The notes beneath the pieces were generated by a model that saw only the letters and a list, made by a program, of their open reading frames with translations, was not told the origin of the DNA and did no database searches. Made by a program: the position numbers and the translations under genes. This document shows positions 8,369 to 17,456 of a DNA stretch of 52,173 nucleotides, piece after piece. Numbering within the stretch: the first letter of the stretch is position 1; every line of letters starts with the position of its first letter. Origin of the DNA: an uncultured Myxococcales bacterium. Its GTDB lineage: Bacteria > Myxococcota_A > Polyangia > Polyangiales > Polyangiaceae. Location of the stretch: positions 1 through 52,173 of the forward strand of contig CALFNG010000528.1 of NCBI GenBank assembly GCA_937902985.1, in the 5' to 3' direction.

Positions 8369-9967
8369 CTATCCGTGGCCGGCCATGTGCTTGCCGATGG
8401 TCGCCACTTCGGCCGAGGCGATGGGCGTCTCGTAGACCATGCGGCCCCCGCTGATGACGAGGATGCGGTCGGACAGCGCGAAGATCTCGTCGAGATCGGC
8501 GCTGATGAGGAGAACGGCGACGCCGCTGTTTCGCGCTTCGAGGAGGCGCGTTCGAATGAACGCGACCGCCGCGAAGTCGAGCCCGAAGCACGGGTTGGCC
8601 ACGACGAGAACCCGCGGCTCGCCCTGAAGCTCGCGCGCTAGCACCGATCGCTGCACGTTGCCGCCCGAGAGACGCGCCATCGCCGTGTCGACCGACGGCG
8701 TCTTGATCTTGAACGCGCTCACGCACTCGGCCGCGTGGCGCCTCAGTGCGTCGCGCCGCACGAGCCAACCCCAGAGCGTGAAGGGCGGGCGGTCGTACCC
8801 GCGGAAGCCGATGTTCTCCGAGACGCTCATGTTCGACACACACGCGTTCCGGAGTGGCTCCTCGGGCAAGCACCGCATCTTGGCCGTGCGCGTCTCCTCG
8901 CGCGTGGCCGTGTAGCGGACGCCGTTCACGCGCATCTCCCCGCCCGCGAGCTCGCGCTGCCCGGCGATCACTTCGAGGAGCTCGTCTTGCCCGTTGCCCG
9001 AGACGCCCGCGATCCCGACGATCTCTCCGGCCTTGACCTGGAGGGAGATCCCGTCGAGCACGCCGATACCGCGATCGTCGACCGCACGAATGTCGTGGAG
9101 CGAGAGGCGCACGTCTCCGAGCTCGAGCTCCGCGCGCGACGACGACGCGCGCGGCACCTCGCCGCCGACCATCATGGAAGCCATGTCGGCCGTCGTGAGG
9201 TCCTTGACCAGCCCCTGGCCGGCGACCCTCCCTCGGCGCAAGACCGTGACCTCGTCGGCGAAGCTCGTGACCTCGCGGAACTTGTGCGTGATCATCAAGA
9301 TGCTGATCTCGCGCGCGTGCGCCATCGCGCGGAGCATGCCGAGCACCTCGTCGGCCTCCGATGGCGTCAACACGCTGGTGGGCTCGTCGAGGATGAGGAT
9401 GCGGTTGCCGAGGTACAGCTGCTTCAGGATCTCGAGCTTCTGACGTTCGCCGGCCGCGAGCGATCGCACGACGCGCGAGGGGTCGATCTGGAAGGGCATG
9501 CCCGCCATGAAGGCGCGCAGCCCTTCGCGCTCCTTGTTCCAGTCGATGACGAGCGGCACGTCGGCCCGGGCCATGACCAGGTTCTCGGCCACGGTCATGT
9601 TCGGGACCAGCGTGAAGTGCTGGTAGACCATCCCGATGCCGTGGGCCTGGGCCGCGCGGGTCGACTCGATCTTCACCGGCGCGCCGTCGATGAGAATGCG
9701 GCCGGCGTCGGCGGGCTGGTAGCCCATGATGCACTTGACGAGGGTGCTCTTGCCCGCGCCGTTCTCGCCGAGCAGCGCGTGAAAGGTCCCCGGCGGCAAC
9801 GTGAGCGACACGTCTTCGAGGACCACGAGCGACCCGAAGCTCTTGGCGATGCCCTCGGCGGCGAGCTGCGGCGGCGCCCGCGGCGGACCCTTCACCGGGA
9901 CGATCGGCACCCGCGGAACCGAATCGGCGTCGCGAGGCGCGCCGTTGGTCGAGATGGCCGCGCTCAT
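8369..9967 (-). CDS. BMP-type nucleoside ABC transporter, duplicated ATPase subunit
   Basis: A 532-residue ATPase with two fused nucleotide-binding domains, like YufO/NupO and sugar-transport RbsA. NBD1 has Walker A GENGAGKST, a signature-like SLAAGERQ and Walker B LILDEPTSVLTP. NBD2 is degenerate as usual in this family: GVSGNGQ at Walker A, LSGGNVQR as signature, and VVANPCFGLD at Walker B. The start MSAAIST at 9967 overlaps the stop of the upstream permease as ATGA, so it is translationally coupled; the open frame upstream of it is a shadow of the permease. It should energise uptake of a nucleoside delivered by the binding protein encoded four genes upstream. Confidence 0.92.
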   Translation of the reverse strand: MSAAISTNGAPRDADSVPRVPIVPVKGPPRAPPQLAAEGIAKSFGSLVVLEDVSLTLPPGTFHALLGENGAGKSTLVKCIMGYQPADAGRILIDGAPVKIESTRAAQAHGIGMVYQHFTLVPNMTVAENLVMARADVPLVIDWNKEREGLRAFMAGMPFQIDPSRVVRSLAAGERQKLEILKQLYLGNRILILDEPTSVLTPSEADEVLGMLRAMAHAREISILMITHKFREVTSFADEVTVLRRGRVAGQGLVKDLTTADMASMMVGGEVPRASSSRAELELGDVRLSLHDIRAVDDRGIGVLDGISLQVKAGEIVGIAGVSGNGQDELLEVIAGQRELAGGEMRVNGVRYTATREETRTAKMRCLPEEPLRNACVSNMSVSENIGFRGYDRPPFTLWGWLVRRDALRRHAAECVSAFKIKTPSVDTAMARLSGGNVQRSVLARELQGEPRVLVVANPCFGLDFAAVAFIRTRLLEARNSGVAVLLISADLDEIFALSDRILVISGGRMVYETPIASAEVATIGKHMAGHG

Positions 9968-10914
9968 CGGGCCACCGTCAGCTCGGCGGGCTGGCCCGGC
10001 AATCTCCGGCTGGCGGAGCTCGTGGCGATCATGATGCCCAGGGTGAGCACGTAGGGAACGGCGTTGAAGAGCTGGTATCCGGAGCTCACGCCCACCGATT
10101 GCAGCGCGGGCCCGAGCGCGCTCGATGCGCCGAAGAGCAGGGCCGCCCACAGGCAGCGCACCGGGTTCCACTGCGCGAAGATGACGAGCGCCACGGCCAT
10201 GAGCCCCTGGCCGCTCGAGAGACGCTCGTTCCAGCTACCGGGATAGAAGAGCGAGAGGAACGAGCCCGCGACTCCTGCGAGGAATCCGCCGCAGGTCGTC
10301 GCGATCGCGCGCACCGTGTTCACCCGGTACCCCATCGACCTTGCCGCGTCGGAGCTCTCGCCGACCGTACGGAGCACGAGACCCCAGCGGGTTCGCGCCA
10401 GCAAGAACGCAATCGCCGGTGCGAGCAGCAGGCCCACGACGAAGAGCGCGTTGATCTGGAGCGCCGAGCGCACCTCGGGGGAGCTCGACCAGAATCCGAG
10501 GTCGATGGCCGGAAGCTTCGTCGCGCTCGGCTGGATGAACGGCTTGCCGAGGAAGAATGCGAGGCCGGTTCCGAGGGAGATGAGGGCGATGCCGATCGCG
10601 ACGTCGTTCACGCGCGGGAGGCTGCAGAGCCAGCCATGGAGGGCGCCGAGGACGGAGCCCACGAGTCCGGCCACGAGGACGCCCAGCCACGCCGAGCCGC
10701 TGTAGTAGGAGATGGCGTAGGCGCTCATGGCGCCCATCACGAGCGTCCCCTCGAGGCCGAGGTTCACGCGCCCGCTCTTCTCGGTGAGGCACTCGCCGAG
10801 GCTCACGAAGAGGAACGGCGTGCCGATGCGCACTGCGCCCGAGGCCACCGCGAGGGGGACGCCCCAGACGCCGATTCCGGTGACGTCGGCGACGGGATCG
10901 ATCGCGCTCATCAT
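9964..10914 (-). CDS. BMP-type nucleoside ABC transporter, permease subunit 2 (YufQ-like)
   Basis: A 316-residue integral membrane protein of the branched-chain/RbsC permease superfamily, with 8-10 hydrophobic segments. The motif EKSGRVNLGLEGTLVMGA is the hallmark of the YufQ/NupQ subunit of purine-nucleoside importers, and GESSDAARSMGYRV is the cytoplasmic EAA-like coupling loop. The ATG at 10914 overlaps the stop of permease 1 (ATGA), and its own stop overlaps the ATPase start. Confidence 0.92.
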   Translation of the reverse strand: MMSAIDPVADVTGIGVWGVPLAVASGAVRIGTPFLFVSLGECLTEKSGRVNLGLEGTLVMGAMSAYAISYYSGSAWLGVLVAGLVGSVLGALHGWLCSLPRVNDVAIGIALISLGTGLAFFLGKPFIQPSATKLPAIDLGFWSSSPEVRSALQINALFVVGLLLAPAIAFLLARTRWGLVLRTVGESSDAARSMGYRVNTVRAIATTCGGFLAGVAGSFLSLFYPGSWNERLSSGQGLMAVALVIFAQWNPVRCLWAALLFGASSALGPALQSVGVSSGYQLFNAVPYVLTLGIMIATSSASRRLPGQPAELTVAR

Positions 10915-11996
10915 ATGGCCTCCGGGGTCGGGCCGCGGACGGCGGAGCGAACGACTCGCTCCTCGCGTGGACGGAAGATGGCGAAGCGCCCGTAGAGGGT
11001 CTCGCTCGCGAGGATGACGACGAAGAGGATGCCTTGGAGAACGGCGACCGTGGCGTCGGGCAGGTGATCGACGCGCTGGAGGAGTCCATTGCTGGCGCCG
11101 ATGCCTCCGAAGAGCAGCGCGACCGGGATGATGGCGAGGGGCTCGTGCTGGGCCATGAACGAGACGAGGATCCCGGTGTAGCCGTAGCCCGTGACGAGCG
11201 AGGCGTTGGCCCGCCCGTGCACCGCCGCGACTTCGGCCATACCCGCGAGGCCGGCCGCGCCGCCGCCGAGCACCGCGGCGATGATCATCATCCGCCGCAC
11301 GGGGAGACCGCACAGCATCCCTGCCCTCAGGTTGCCGCCGGCGATCGCCGCGCCAAAGCCGAACACGGAGCGCATCATCAGCACGTGGGCGATGACGCAG
11401 GCCACCAGCCCGAAGACGAGACCCCAGTGCACCTCGAGGCCGGGGATCGATTGCAGCATGTCTTCGGCCGGGATCGCCCGCGTCGACGGCTTGTTGAGGC
11501 TGGTCGGGTCGCGCATCGGTCCCTCGACGAAGTAGCTGAGGAGCGCGATCGCGATGTAGTTGAAGAGCAAGGTGCTGATGGTCTCGTTGACCCCTCGGTA
11601 CGCGCGCAAGGCGCCCGAGAAGCCGACCCAGGCGCCGCCCGCAGCGATGCCCGCGACGGCCATGGCGACGGTGACGAACCACGGGGGCATCGCCCCGCAC
11701 GCGAGCCCGCAAGTGATCGAAGCGAGGCCGCCGATGACCATCGCCCCCTCGCCGCCAATGACCATGAGCCCGAGCCTCGCCGGGATGGCGGTGCAGAGCG
11801 CCGTGAGCATGAGTGGCGCCGCGCGGAGAAGCGTGTTCTGCACCGAAAACGAGGTGCCGAACGAGCCCCGGTACATCTGGTAAAAGACGTCGAACGGGTC
11901 GGCCCCCGCCAGCGCCACGAAGGCGCCGAAGAGGGCCATCGACGCGAGCAGCGCCCCCGCCCGAATGAGCACGGCCTCGGCGGCCGCCCGGTTCAC
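10911..11996 (-). CDS. BMP-type nucleoside ABC transporter, permease subunit 1 (YufP-like)
   Basis: A 361-residue membrane permease, paralogous to the downstream subunit. It begins VNRAAAEAVLIRAGALLASM at a GTG that overlaps the stop of the binding-protein gene (GTGA). Family motifs include MVIGGEGAMVIGGLAS, INETIS-like VNETISTLLFNYIA, GFGAAIAGGNLRAGMLCGLPV and GYGYTGILVSFMAQ. It would pair with the second permease to form the transmembrane pore. The longer open frame upstream is a shadow of the binding protein gene. Confidence 0.92.
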   Translation of the reverse strand: MNRAAAEAVLIRAGALLASMALFGAFVALAGADPFDVFYQMYRGSFGTSFSVQNTLLRAAPLMLTALCTAIPARLGLMVIGGEGAMVIGGLASITCGLACGAMPPWFVTVAMAVAGIAAGGAWVGFSGALRAYRGVNETISTLLFNYIAIALLSYFVEGPMRDPTSLNKPSTRAIPAEDMLQSIPGLEVHWGLVFGLVACVIAHVLMMRSVFGFGAAIAGGNLRAGMLCGLPVRRMMIIAAVLGGGAAGLAGMAEVAAVHGRANASLVTGYGYTGILVSFMAQHEPLAIIPVALLFGGIGASNGLLQRVDHLPDATVAVLQGILFVVILASETLYGRFAIFRPREERVVRSAVRGPTPEAI

Positions 11997-13171
11997 GGAA
12001 TCGACCCCTTCACGCCTTCGACGAGGTACGCCATCTTCTCGAGGTTCACGTCGGTCTGAACCATGGCGGCGCCCGGCGCGATGATCTGCTTGCCGGCGTT
12101 GTCGCTGAGCGGACCCTTGAAGATGACGAGCGAGCCATCGGTGAGCGCCGCCTTGGCCGCGTCGGCCTTCTTCTTCGCGTCGCCGGACACGGCTACGCCG
12201 TAGGGCGACATCTTGATGAACCCCTCTTTGAACCCACCGCGCTCGAGGTGCGGCATGTGGTCGAAGAGATGGCCGGTCTTCATCGCGGCGACGTACTGCG
12301 TGTAGACCTGTCCCCAGTTCCATTCGGCGCCGGTCAAGTAGCCCTTCGGTGCGAGCGGGGCCTGGCTGGCGTGATAGCCGGTGACGAAGATCCCCCGCTT
12401 CTCGGCCTGCTCGACGATGATCTTCGGCGAATCGACGTGCATCGTGACGACGTCGACCCCTTGATCGGCGAGGCTGTTGGTGGCGTCGGCCTCTTTCTTG
12501 GGCTCCGACCAGTCGCCCGTGAAGATGACGGCGGTCGTCACCTTGGGGTTGACCGAACGGGCGCCAAGGGTGAACGCGTTGATGTTCCGCAGCACCTGGG
12601 GGATCGGCTTGGCCGCAATGAAGCCGAGCTTGTTCGTCTTCGTGGTCATCCCGGCCACGATCCCCGAGACGTACTGCGCCTCGTCGATGTAACCGAAGTA
12701 GCTGCCCGCGTTCACGGGGTGCTTGGTGGCGTCGTAGAGGCCGCCGCAATGCAGGAACGTGACGTCGGGGAACTTCTTCGCTTCGACGAGGATGTGCGGA
12801 TCGAAGTATCCGAACGAGGTCGGGAAGAGCAGCTTCGCGCCGTCGAGGCTGACCATGCTCTGCATCGTCTTCTGCGCGTCGTCGGTCTCGGGGACGTTCT
12901 CCTCCTCGCGGATCTTGACGCCGGGTAGCTTCGAGACGACGAGAGCGCCCTCGTGATGCGCCTGGTTGTACCCGTAGTCGTCCTTCGGGCCGACGTAGAT
13001 GAACCCCACCGTGAGCGTGTCGTCAGCGGCGGGGGAGCCGCTGGCGCTGCCGGCGGCCGATGGGGCCGCGCTCTCCTGGTTCTTGCTGCAGCCGAGCCCC
13101 ATGAAGAGGGCCAGGGCGCCAAGAACAACCTTCGACATGATGACGGCATGACGCCGCCGTTCGCTCTTCAT
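11993..13171 (-). CDS. BMP family nucleoside-binding lipoprotein
   Basis: The substrate-binding protein of the importer (BMP/PnrA family, which bind purine nucleosides in known members). The 392 residues begin with a signal sequence ending FMGLGC, a plausible lipobox, then an Ala/Ser/Gly linker. The mature domain shows DDYGYNQAHHEGAL, GSYFGYIDEAQYVSGIVAGM, KLGFIAAKPIPQV and GAEWNWGQVYTQYV, all family features. GAGG lies about 10 nt before the ATG at 13171; a later in-frame ATG at 13138 would give a shorter leader but has no clear ribosome-binding site. It is the first gene of a four-gene operon in which every junction is a 4-bp overlap. The order here is binding protein, permease, permease, ATPase, with the ATPase last. 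Confidence 0.92.
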   Translation of the reverse strand: MKSERRRHAVIMSKVVLGALALFMGLGCSKNQESAAPSAAGSASGSPAADDTLTVGFIYVGPKDDYGYNQAHHEGALVVSKLPGVKIREEENVPETDDAQKTMQSMVSLDGAKLLFPTSFGYFDPHILVEAKKFPDVTFLHCGGLYDATKHPVNAGSYFGYIDEAQYVSGIVAGMTTKTNKLGFIAAKPIPQVLRNINAFTLGARSVNPKVTTAVIFTGDWSEPKKEADATNSLADQGVDVVTMHVDSPKIIVEQAEKRGIFVTGYHASQAPLAPKGYLTGAEWNWGQVYTQYVAAMKTGHLFDHMPHLERGGFKEGFIKMSPYGVAVSGDAKKKADAAKAALTDGSLVIFKGPLSDNAGKQIIAPGAAMVQTDVNLEKMAYLVEGVKGSIP

Positions 13172-13324
13172 AGGGGACCTCGCGATTGCCGACCTGGTCC
13201 TACCGCGGCCGCTGTTTCGCGTTGATTTCGCGTATAGAGGGACCGTTACGGTTTTCTCGGACGGCCTGGGGGCCTACGCTGGAGCCTTCGAGGTATCCAT
13301 CTTTGAGTTTGCGCTGAGTTTGCG

Positions 13325-13939
13325 TTGAGTTTTGCGAGTCTCGCCGCCAGAGTCGGGTCGATGCTGATCCCCGCCATCGCCGCGAGCACGTTCGCGGCCG
13401 ATCCTGCGCTGTCAGAGCCGCCGGTGCTTCACGGATCGCGCCTTGCGACGAAGAAGGGCCCGACGCAAGACGAGCCCGAAAGCGCGCCGATCCTGGCCAC
13501 GCTCGAGCAGGTTCACACGGGAGAGCGTGTGGTCCTCGATCCCTTCGAACCGACTCAGGGCCGCTTCGACGATCTCGTCGCGGACCGCGTGACGGGCGAC
13601 AGGCACCCACTCGACGAGCACCTCTTGCTCCTCCTCCGCGCCCTTTCGGCCGGGCACCCGGGCTCGCGCATCGAACTCGTGAGCGGCTACCGGAGCCCAA
13701 AGCTCAACGAGATGTTGCGCAAGAAGGGCCACCACGTCGCTTCGCACAGCCAGCACTCGCTCGGCCACGCGTGCGACTTCCGGATCGTGCCCGAAGGAGA
13801 CGGACGCGGCCTCGACCCGCGGGTCATCGAAAGTGAGATCCGCGCCCTCGGCTGGCAAGGGGGCGTCGGGGTCTATCCCACCCGCGACGACTGGTTCGTG
13901 CACGCCGACGTAGGGCGCAACCGCCGCTGGGAGAACTGA
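13325..13939 (+). CDS. YcbK/MepK-like (DUF882) peptidoglycan peptidase
   Basis: A 204-residue M15-superfamily metallopeptidase. The zinc motif is SQHSLGHACDF (S-x-H-x6-D) with a distal His in WFVHADVG, and VSGYRSPKLNEML is the conserved strand-helix before it. Known members cleave peptidoglycan cross-links in the periplasm. The N-terminus has a hydrophobic stretch (MLIPAIAASTFAADP) that could be a signal peptide if translation starts at the ATG 13361; the TTG at 13325 gives a longer leader. The start is uncertain. Upstream, the sequence GAGTTTGCG recurs three times in about 35 bp. The gene is divergent from the ABC operon and convergent with the porin gene. Confidence 0.85.
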   Translation: MSFASLAARVGSMLIPAIAASTFAADPALSEPPVLHGSRLATKKGPTQDEPESAPILATLEQVHTGERVVLDPFEPTQGRFDDLVADRVTGDRHPLDEHLLLLLRALSAGHPGSRIELVSGYRSPKLNEMLRKKGHHVASHSQHSLGHACDFRIVPEGDGRGLDPRVIESEIRALGWQGGVGVYPTRDDWFVHADVGRNRRWEN

Positions 13940-13976
13940 CGCCAGTCGCTCCCGTGACGAGTGACCGGCCTCGTTC

Positions 13977-15377
13977 CTACGGCAACGCGACCGTGACCTG
14001 CCCGTACGCGAAGTGGGAGACGGGTGCGGTCGAGAGCGCGCCCGGCCCTTCGCCGCGCCCGATGGCGCTGGCCGCCAGAACCGCGCGCGCCCCATCGCCG
14101 AGCAGGGCAATCGAGTACCCCCCTTCGATCGAGAAGGGCGGCCAGGGCGACCATCGCAGGGCCGCGTCGATCTCGTGCCCGAGGGACGCGAGCGTGTTGC
14201 CCGACGCGTGCCCGACGGGACCGACGGTCGTCAGGTAACCCGTGCGCCAGGCGCCATCGGGGCGCGCGAGCTGCGCGTACCGGTACTCGACCGTCGCGCG
14301 CGCGTCGGTCCACGGCGCGATCACGACGCGCCCGCTTGCCTCTTCTTCGTTCGACCACGCGAACAGATCCATCGCGCCGTGCCACGTGTGCACGTCGGGT
14401 AGCAAGGGATCGAAGGCCCGAACCGTACGGCCGCCCGAGTCGCCGCTCGCGTAGGCCGCGCCGACTCGCACCGACGGGCGCCACGCGACGGCCTCGAAGG
14501 TGTACTCGACGTGCGCCGCCGCGGCCCACGCCGCGCGGTTCTCGCCCAGGTCTTCGGCGCGCCCGAACTGGTACGTCCCCTCCCCACCCCACTGCCACCC
14601 GCGCGCGGCGCCGTGCAGCCGGAGCGCCCCCGTGTACGTCTCTCCGCGAATCGACGCGTCGAGGCTGTCGCGAGGCTCGGCTTGCGCGACGCGAGCCAGC
14701 GCGTAAGCGTCGACGGCGAAGATCGGGTCGAACGCCCACTCGGCGCGGGCGCCGAAGAGCTCTCCGTACGACGTGACCGCCGCGCTCGTCGCCGGATCCG
14801 TCAGCGCCGCAGCAAGCAGCTCGAAGGCGCTGTCGCCCACGACCAGCCGCCCGCGAACTGCGTCGAGCGATCGCCCCCCCGGAGACCAGTCCGCGACCCC
14901 GAGCAAGCGCCCTTCTCCCCAGCTGATCGCCTGCCGGCCAGCTCGAACGAAGCTCGGCCTCTCCGACTCGGTGTGCGCGTCGACCCACGCTTCGTAGGCG
15001 CCCGTCACGCTCGCAGCCCCGGGTCCGACGACGGGATCGGCGGTCGCGCCGAGGTCGACGACCCGCGCATCCTGGAGCACGACGCGCGCTTCGATCGAGC
15101 CTCGGGTCGCGTCGAGACCCAGCCGAGCGCGCTCGACGAGGATCGCGTGGTTCTCCTGGTCGAGATCACGCCGGTATTCGCCGCGCATGCGGAGCTCGGC
15201 CACGGGCACGAGTTGCCAGTCGCCCACGGCGATTGACTCCGGGGCGGCCGGTGCCACCTGCGCCCGCGCGCCTTCGCTCCACCCCAGGACGCCGACCCCT
15301 GCGGCGATCGCCAGCTGCATCGCCAGCCGCAGCCGCGCAGCGTCAGCGCCGGCACGTCGGGGTCTGCGTATCCGCAT
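13977..15377 (-). CDS. Outer-membrane beta-barrel protein, alginate-export/porin-like
   Basis: A 466-residue protein with an Arg-rich start, a hydrophobic signal and GARAQVAPA as cleavage region, followed by alternating polar/hydrophobic strands through to a terminal aromatic-containing strand (FAYGQVTVALP). RMRGEYRRD near the start, then AYEAWVDA, FVRAGRQAISWGEGRLLG and later VGAAYASGD resemble the alginate-export (AlgE-like) family of porins. The ATG at 15377 shares its A with the TGA stop of the polymerase gene upstream (TGATG), so the two are translationally coupled even though their roles appear unrelated. The substrate is unknown. Confidence 0.7.
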   Translation of the reverse strand: MRIRRPRRAGADAARLRLAMQLAIAAGVGVLGWSEGARAQVAPAAPESIAVGDWQLVPVAELRMRGEYRRDLDQENHAILVERARLGLDATRGSIEARVVLQDARVVDLGATADPVVGPGAASVTGAYEAWVDAHTESERPSFVRAGRQAISWGEGRLLGVADWSPGGRSLDAVRGRLVVGDSAFELLAAALTDPATSAAVTSYGELFGARAEWAFDPIFAVDAYALARVAQAEPRDSLDASIRGETYTGALRLHGAARGWQWGGEGTYQFGRAEDLGENRAAWAAAAHVEYTFEAVAWRPSVRVGAAYASGDSGGRTVRAFDPLLPDVHTWHGAMDLFAWSNEEEASGRVVIAPWTDARATVEYRYAQLARPDGAWRTGYLTTVGPVGHASGNTLASLGHEIDAALRWSPWPPFSIEGGYSIALLGDGARAVLAASAIGRGEGPGALSTAPVSHFAYGQVTVALP

Positions 15378-16765
15378 CAAGCGCCGCCCTTCACGGCGAC
15401 GCCGTCTGCGGCCCGCAGCCAATCGCGGGCGAACGCGAGGAGCGCGTTGCGCTCGTTGAGCTGCGGGTCGCTCGTCACCGCCTCGAGCAGCGCCTCGAGG
15501 AGCTCGCCGATGACGGGCCCCGGCTTGACTCCGAGCTCGCGAATGAGATCGTGTCCGTTCACCGCGAGGTCACGGGTCGAGAGCGCCGCGCCCTCGGCGA
15601 GCACCCGGGCGACGTGCGCCTTGAGCGCCGCGAGCGCCGCGAGATCGGGCTCGCAGTCGAGGCCCTTCGCGCGCACGTCGGCCTCGTTGATCACGTAGAG
15701 ATCGTCGACGCGCTCGGAGCCGACGCGCCGGATCCAGCGGCGAACGGTCGTGTCGTTCCATTCGCTCGTGTAGTGAAAGAGGTGGTGGCGCACGAGCGAC
15801 ACGATGCGCGCTCGCTCGTCGTTCGAGAACCGCAGGCGCGCGGCGATCGGTTCGGCGATCTCGGCGCCGACGCGATCGTGATCGTAGAACGTGTAGTCGC
15901 GGGTCTTGTCGGACCAGGCGCGCGTCTTGGGCTTGCCGACGTCGTGAAGGAGCGCGGCGATCCGGAGCACCGGGTCGGCGGCGCAGGCGTCCATGCACTC
16001 GAGCCCGTGCCGCCACACGTCGTACGCGTGGTACTTGTTCTGGCCGAGGCCGACGCCCTCGAGCAGCTCGGGGCACGTGACCTCGAGGATGCCCGTCTCG
16101 CGCATCACTTCGAACGCGCGTGACGGCGCGCGGGCCTTCATGGCCTTCAGCCACTCGTCGCGAACGCGCTCCATAGCGACGCGGCGGAACGTATCGAGGG
16201 TGGGCCGGATCGCCGCCTTCGTCGCCGGCTCGAGCTCGAGCTCGAGGGTGGCGACGAAGCGCGCCGCGCGCAGCACGCGGAGGCCGTCTTCCGAGAACCG
16301 CTCCTTCGGATCGCCCACGGCGCGGAGCAAGCGGCGCTGGAGATCGCCGCGGCCGTCGAATGGATCGATGAGCCTGGCGTCGACCGGATCGATCGCCATG
16401 GCGTTGACCGTGAAGTCGCGGCGCGCGAGGTCGGCCGTGATGTCGTCCACGAACTCGACCCAGTCGGGCCGACGCCCGTCGGAGTACGTGCCTTCGCCGC
16501 GCAGCGTGGTGACCTCGTAGTGGCGGCCGTGCTGAACGACGGTGACCGTCCCGTGCTCGATCCCGGTCGGGATGGCGCGCGGAAAGATCGCCGTGAGCTC
16601 GCTGGGCCGAGCGTCGGTCGCCACGTCCCAGTCGGACGCAGTGCGGCCGAGCAAGAGATCCCGCACGCAGCCGCCGACGATCCAGGCGCGCTTGCCCTTG
16701 GACCGCAAGCGCTCGCACAGATCGATGACGTCCTTCGGGACGACGGCCATCTCGGCGCGATCCAT
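15377..16765 (-). CDS. CCA tRNA nucleotidyltransferase / poly(A) polymerase family protein
   Basis: A 462-residue class II nucleotidyltransferase. The catalytic head has GGCVRDLLLGRTASDWDVAT, with the GG, RD and DxD metal-binding residues, followed by RRDFTVNAMAIDP and the neck motif ERFSEDGLRVLRAARF. A C-terminal HD domain carries LLHDVGKP and a following HH pair (VRHHLF). It would add CCA to tRNA 3' ends or act as a poly(A) polymerase; the two cannot be separated safely from sequence alone, though the HD domain favours the CCA/repair type. The start is the ATG at 16765. Its stop overlaps the porin start. Confidence 0.88.
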   Translation of the reverse strand: MDRAEMAVVPKDVIDLCERLRSKGKRAWIVGGCVRDLLLGRTASDWDVATDARPSELTAIFPRAIPTGIEHGTVTVVQHGRHYEVTTLRGEGTYSDGRRPDWVEFVDDITADLARRDFTVNAMAIDPVDARLIDPFDGRGDLQRRLLRAVGDPKERFSEDGLRVLRAARFVATLELELEPATKAAIRPTLDTFRRVAMERVRDEWLKAMKARAPSRAFEVMRETGILEVTCPELLEGVGLGQNKYHAYDVWRHGLECMDACAADPVLRIAALLHDVGKPKTRAWSDKTRDYTFYDHDRVGAEIAEPIAARLRFSNDERARIVSLVRHHLFHYTSEWNDTTVRRWIRRVGSERVDDLYVINEADVRAKGLDCEPDLAALAALKAHVARVLAEGAALSTRDLAVNGHDLIRELGVKPGPVIGELLEALLEAVTSDPQLNERNALLAFARDWLRAADGVAVKGGA

Positions 16766-16856
16766 CGGGCTCTTTTACCACGGGCCGCGGGGCAGGCGCG
16801 GCGACCCGCCAGGGACGCATGCACCCGAAAGGCCGTCGCTCGTTTGCACCGCGCGG

Positions 16857-17330
16857 GCCTTGCTCGACTTCAGCGAAGAGCACCAGCTCGCTCAGAGGCT
16901 CGTTCGCGCCTGGTGCACCGAGCGCCTCGCCCCCGGGTGAACGAGCTCGAAGACGGGGCGAGGCTCCCGTCCGCCCTGATGCGCGATCTCTGCGAGACGT
17001 TCGGCGCGCCCGACATGGTGCGCGCGGCGTTCGCCAAGGCGCGCAGCCCCGGAGCGGCCGGCAAGCGGGCCGGGCTCGGGTCGGGCGAAGGGTCGCTCAT
17101 GACCATCTTGATGATGGATCTGTCGCGCGTCTGCCCGGGCTTCGCGATGTCGTTCGGCGCCTCGCTCGGCCTTTGCGGCGGGGCGACCATGGCGAGGGGT
17201 ACGCAGGCCCAGCGAGAGCAGTTCGCCCTCCCCGTGATGACGATGGAGAAGCCTCGACGAGAGCGGCCCGGGACGCGAAATTGCTTCAGATCGGCGGCGG
17301 GACCGATGAGATACAGATCCTTCGATCGCC
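16857..17330 (+). pseudogene. Acyl-CoA dehydrogenase remnant (frameshift plus internal deletion)
   Basis: Three consecutive pieces of one acyl-CoA dehydrogenase occur in different frames. First, LLDFSEEHQLAQRLVRAW (from about 16860) is the usual N-terminal helix; this frame stops at 16938-16940. Second, directly continuing in another frame, NELEDGARLPSALMRDL through LSRVCPGFAMSFGASLGLC to LPVMTMEK (to about 17249) matches the N-terminal domain. Third, in yet another frame, AARDAKLLQIGGGTDEIQ (about 17262-17316) is the extreme C-terminal motif. Roughly the middle and most of the C-terminal domain is absent. No intact product is possible. The 690-bp stretch between the polymerase and emrA-like genes holds only this remnant and the tandem repeat. 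Confidence 0.85.
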
Positions 17331-17398
17331 CGCGAGGTCCTTTCGGGTTCCACGTAACGGCCGGGCCGCTCCCGGCATCAGAGAACCGCAGAGTGCTC

Positions 17399-17438
17399 TA
17401 GTTCTCGCTAGTTCTCGCTAGTTCTCGCTAGTTCTCGC
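17399..17438. repeat. Four tandem copies of a 10-bp unit TAGTTCTCGC
   Basis: The 10-bp unit is repeated exactly four times, with a diverged half copy (AATTCTCGG) following. It ends 18 bp before the ATG of the membrane-fusion-protein gene, so it lies in its 5' untranslated or promoter region. Ten-bp spacing places each copy on the same DNA face. Confidence 0.9.
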
Positions 17439-17456
17439 GCAATTCTCGGAGATTCG

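Noticed and set aside
9964-11712. A 582-residue minus-strand frame
   Set aside because: Only its last 316 residues (from 10914) encode a permease; the rest is a shadow of the upstream permease gene.
17399-17438. Possible CRISPR array
   Set aside because: The 10-bp units are contiguous with no spacers and no cas genes are present; the same applies to the 9-bp array at 45696.
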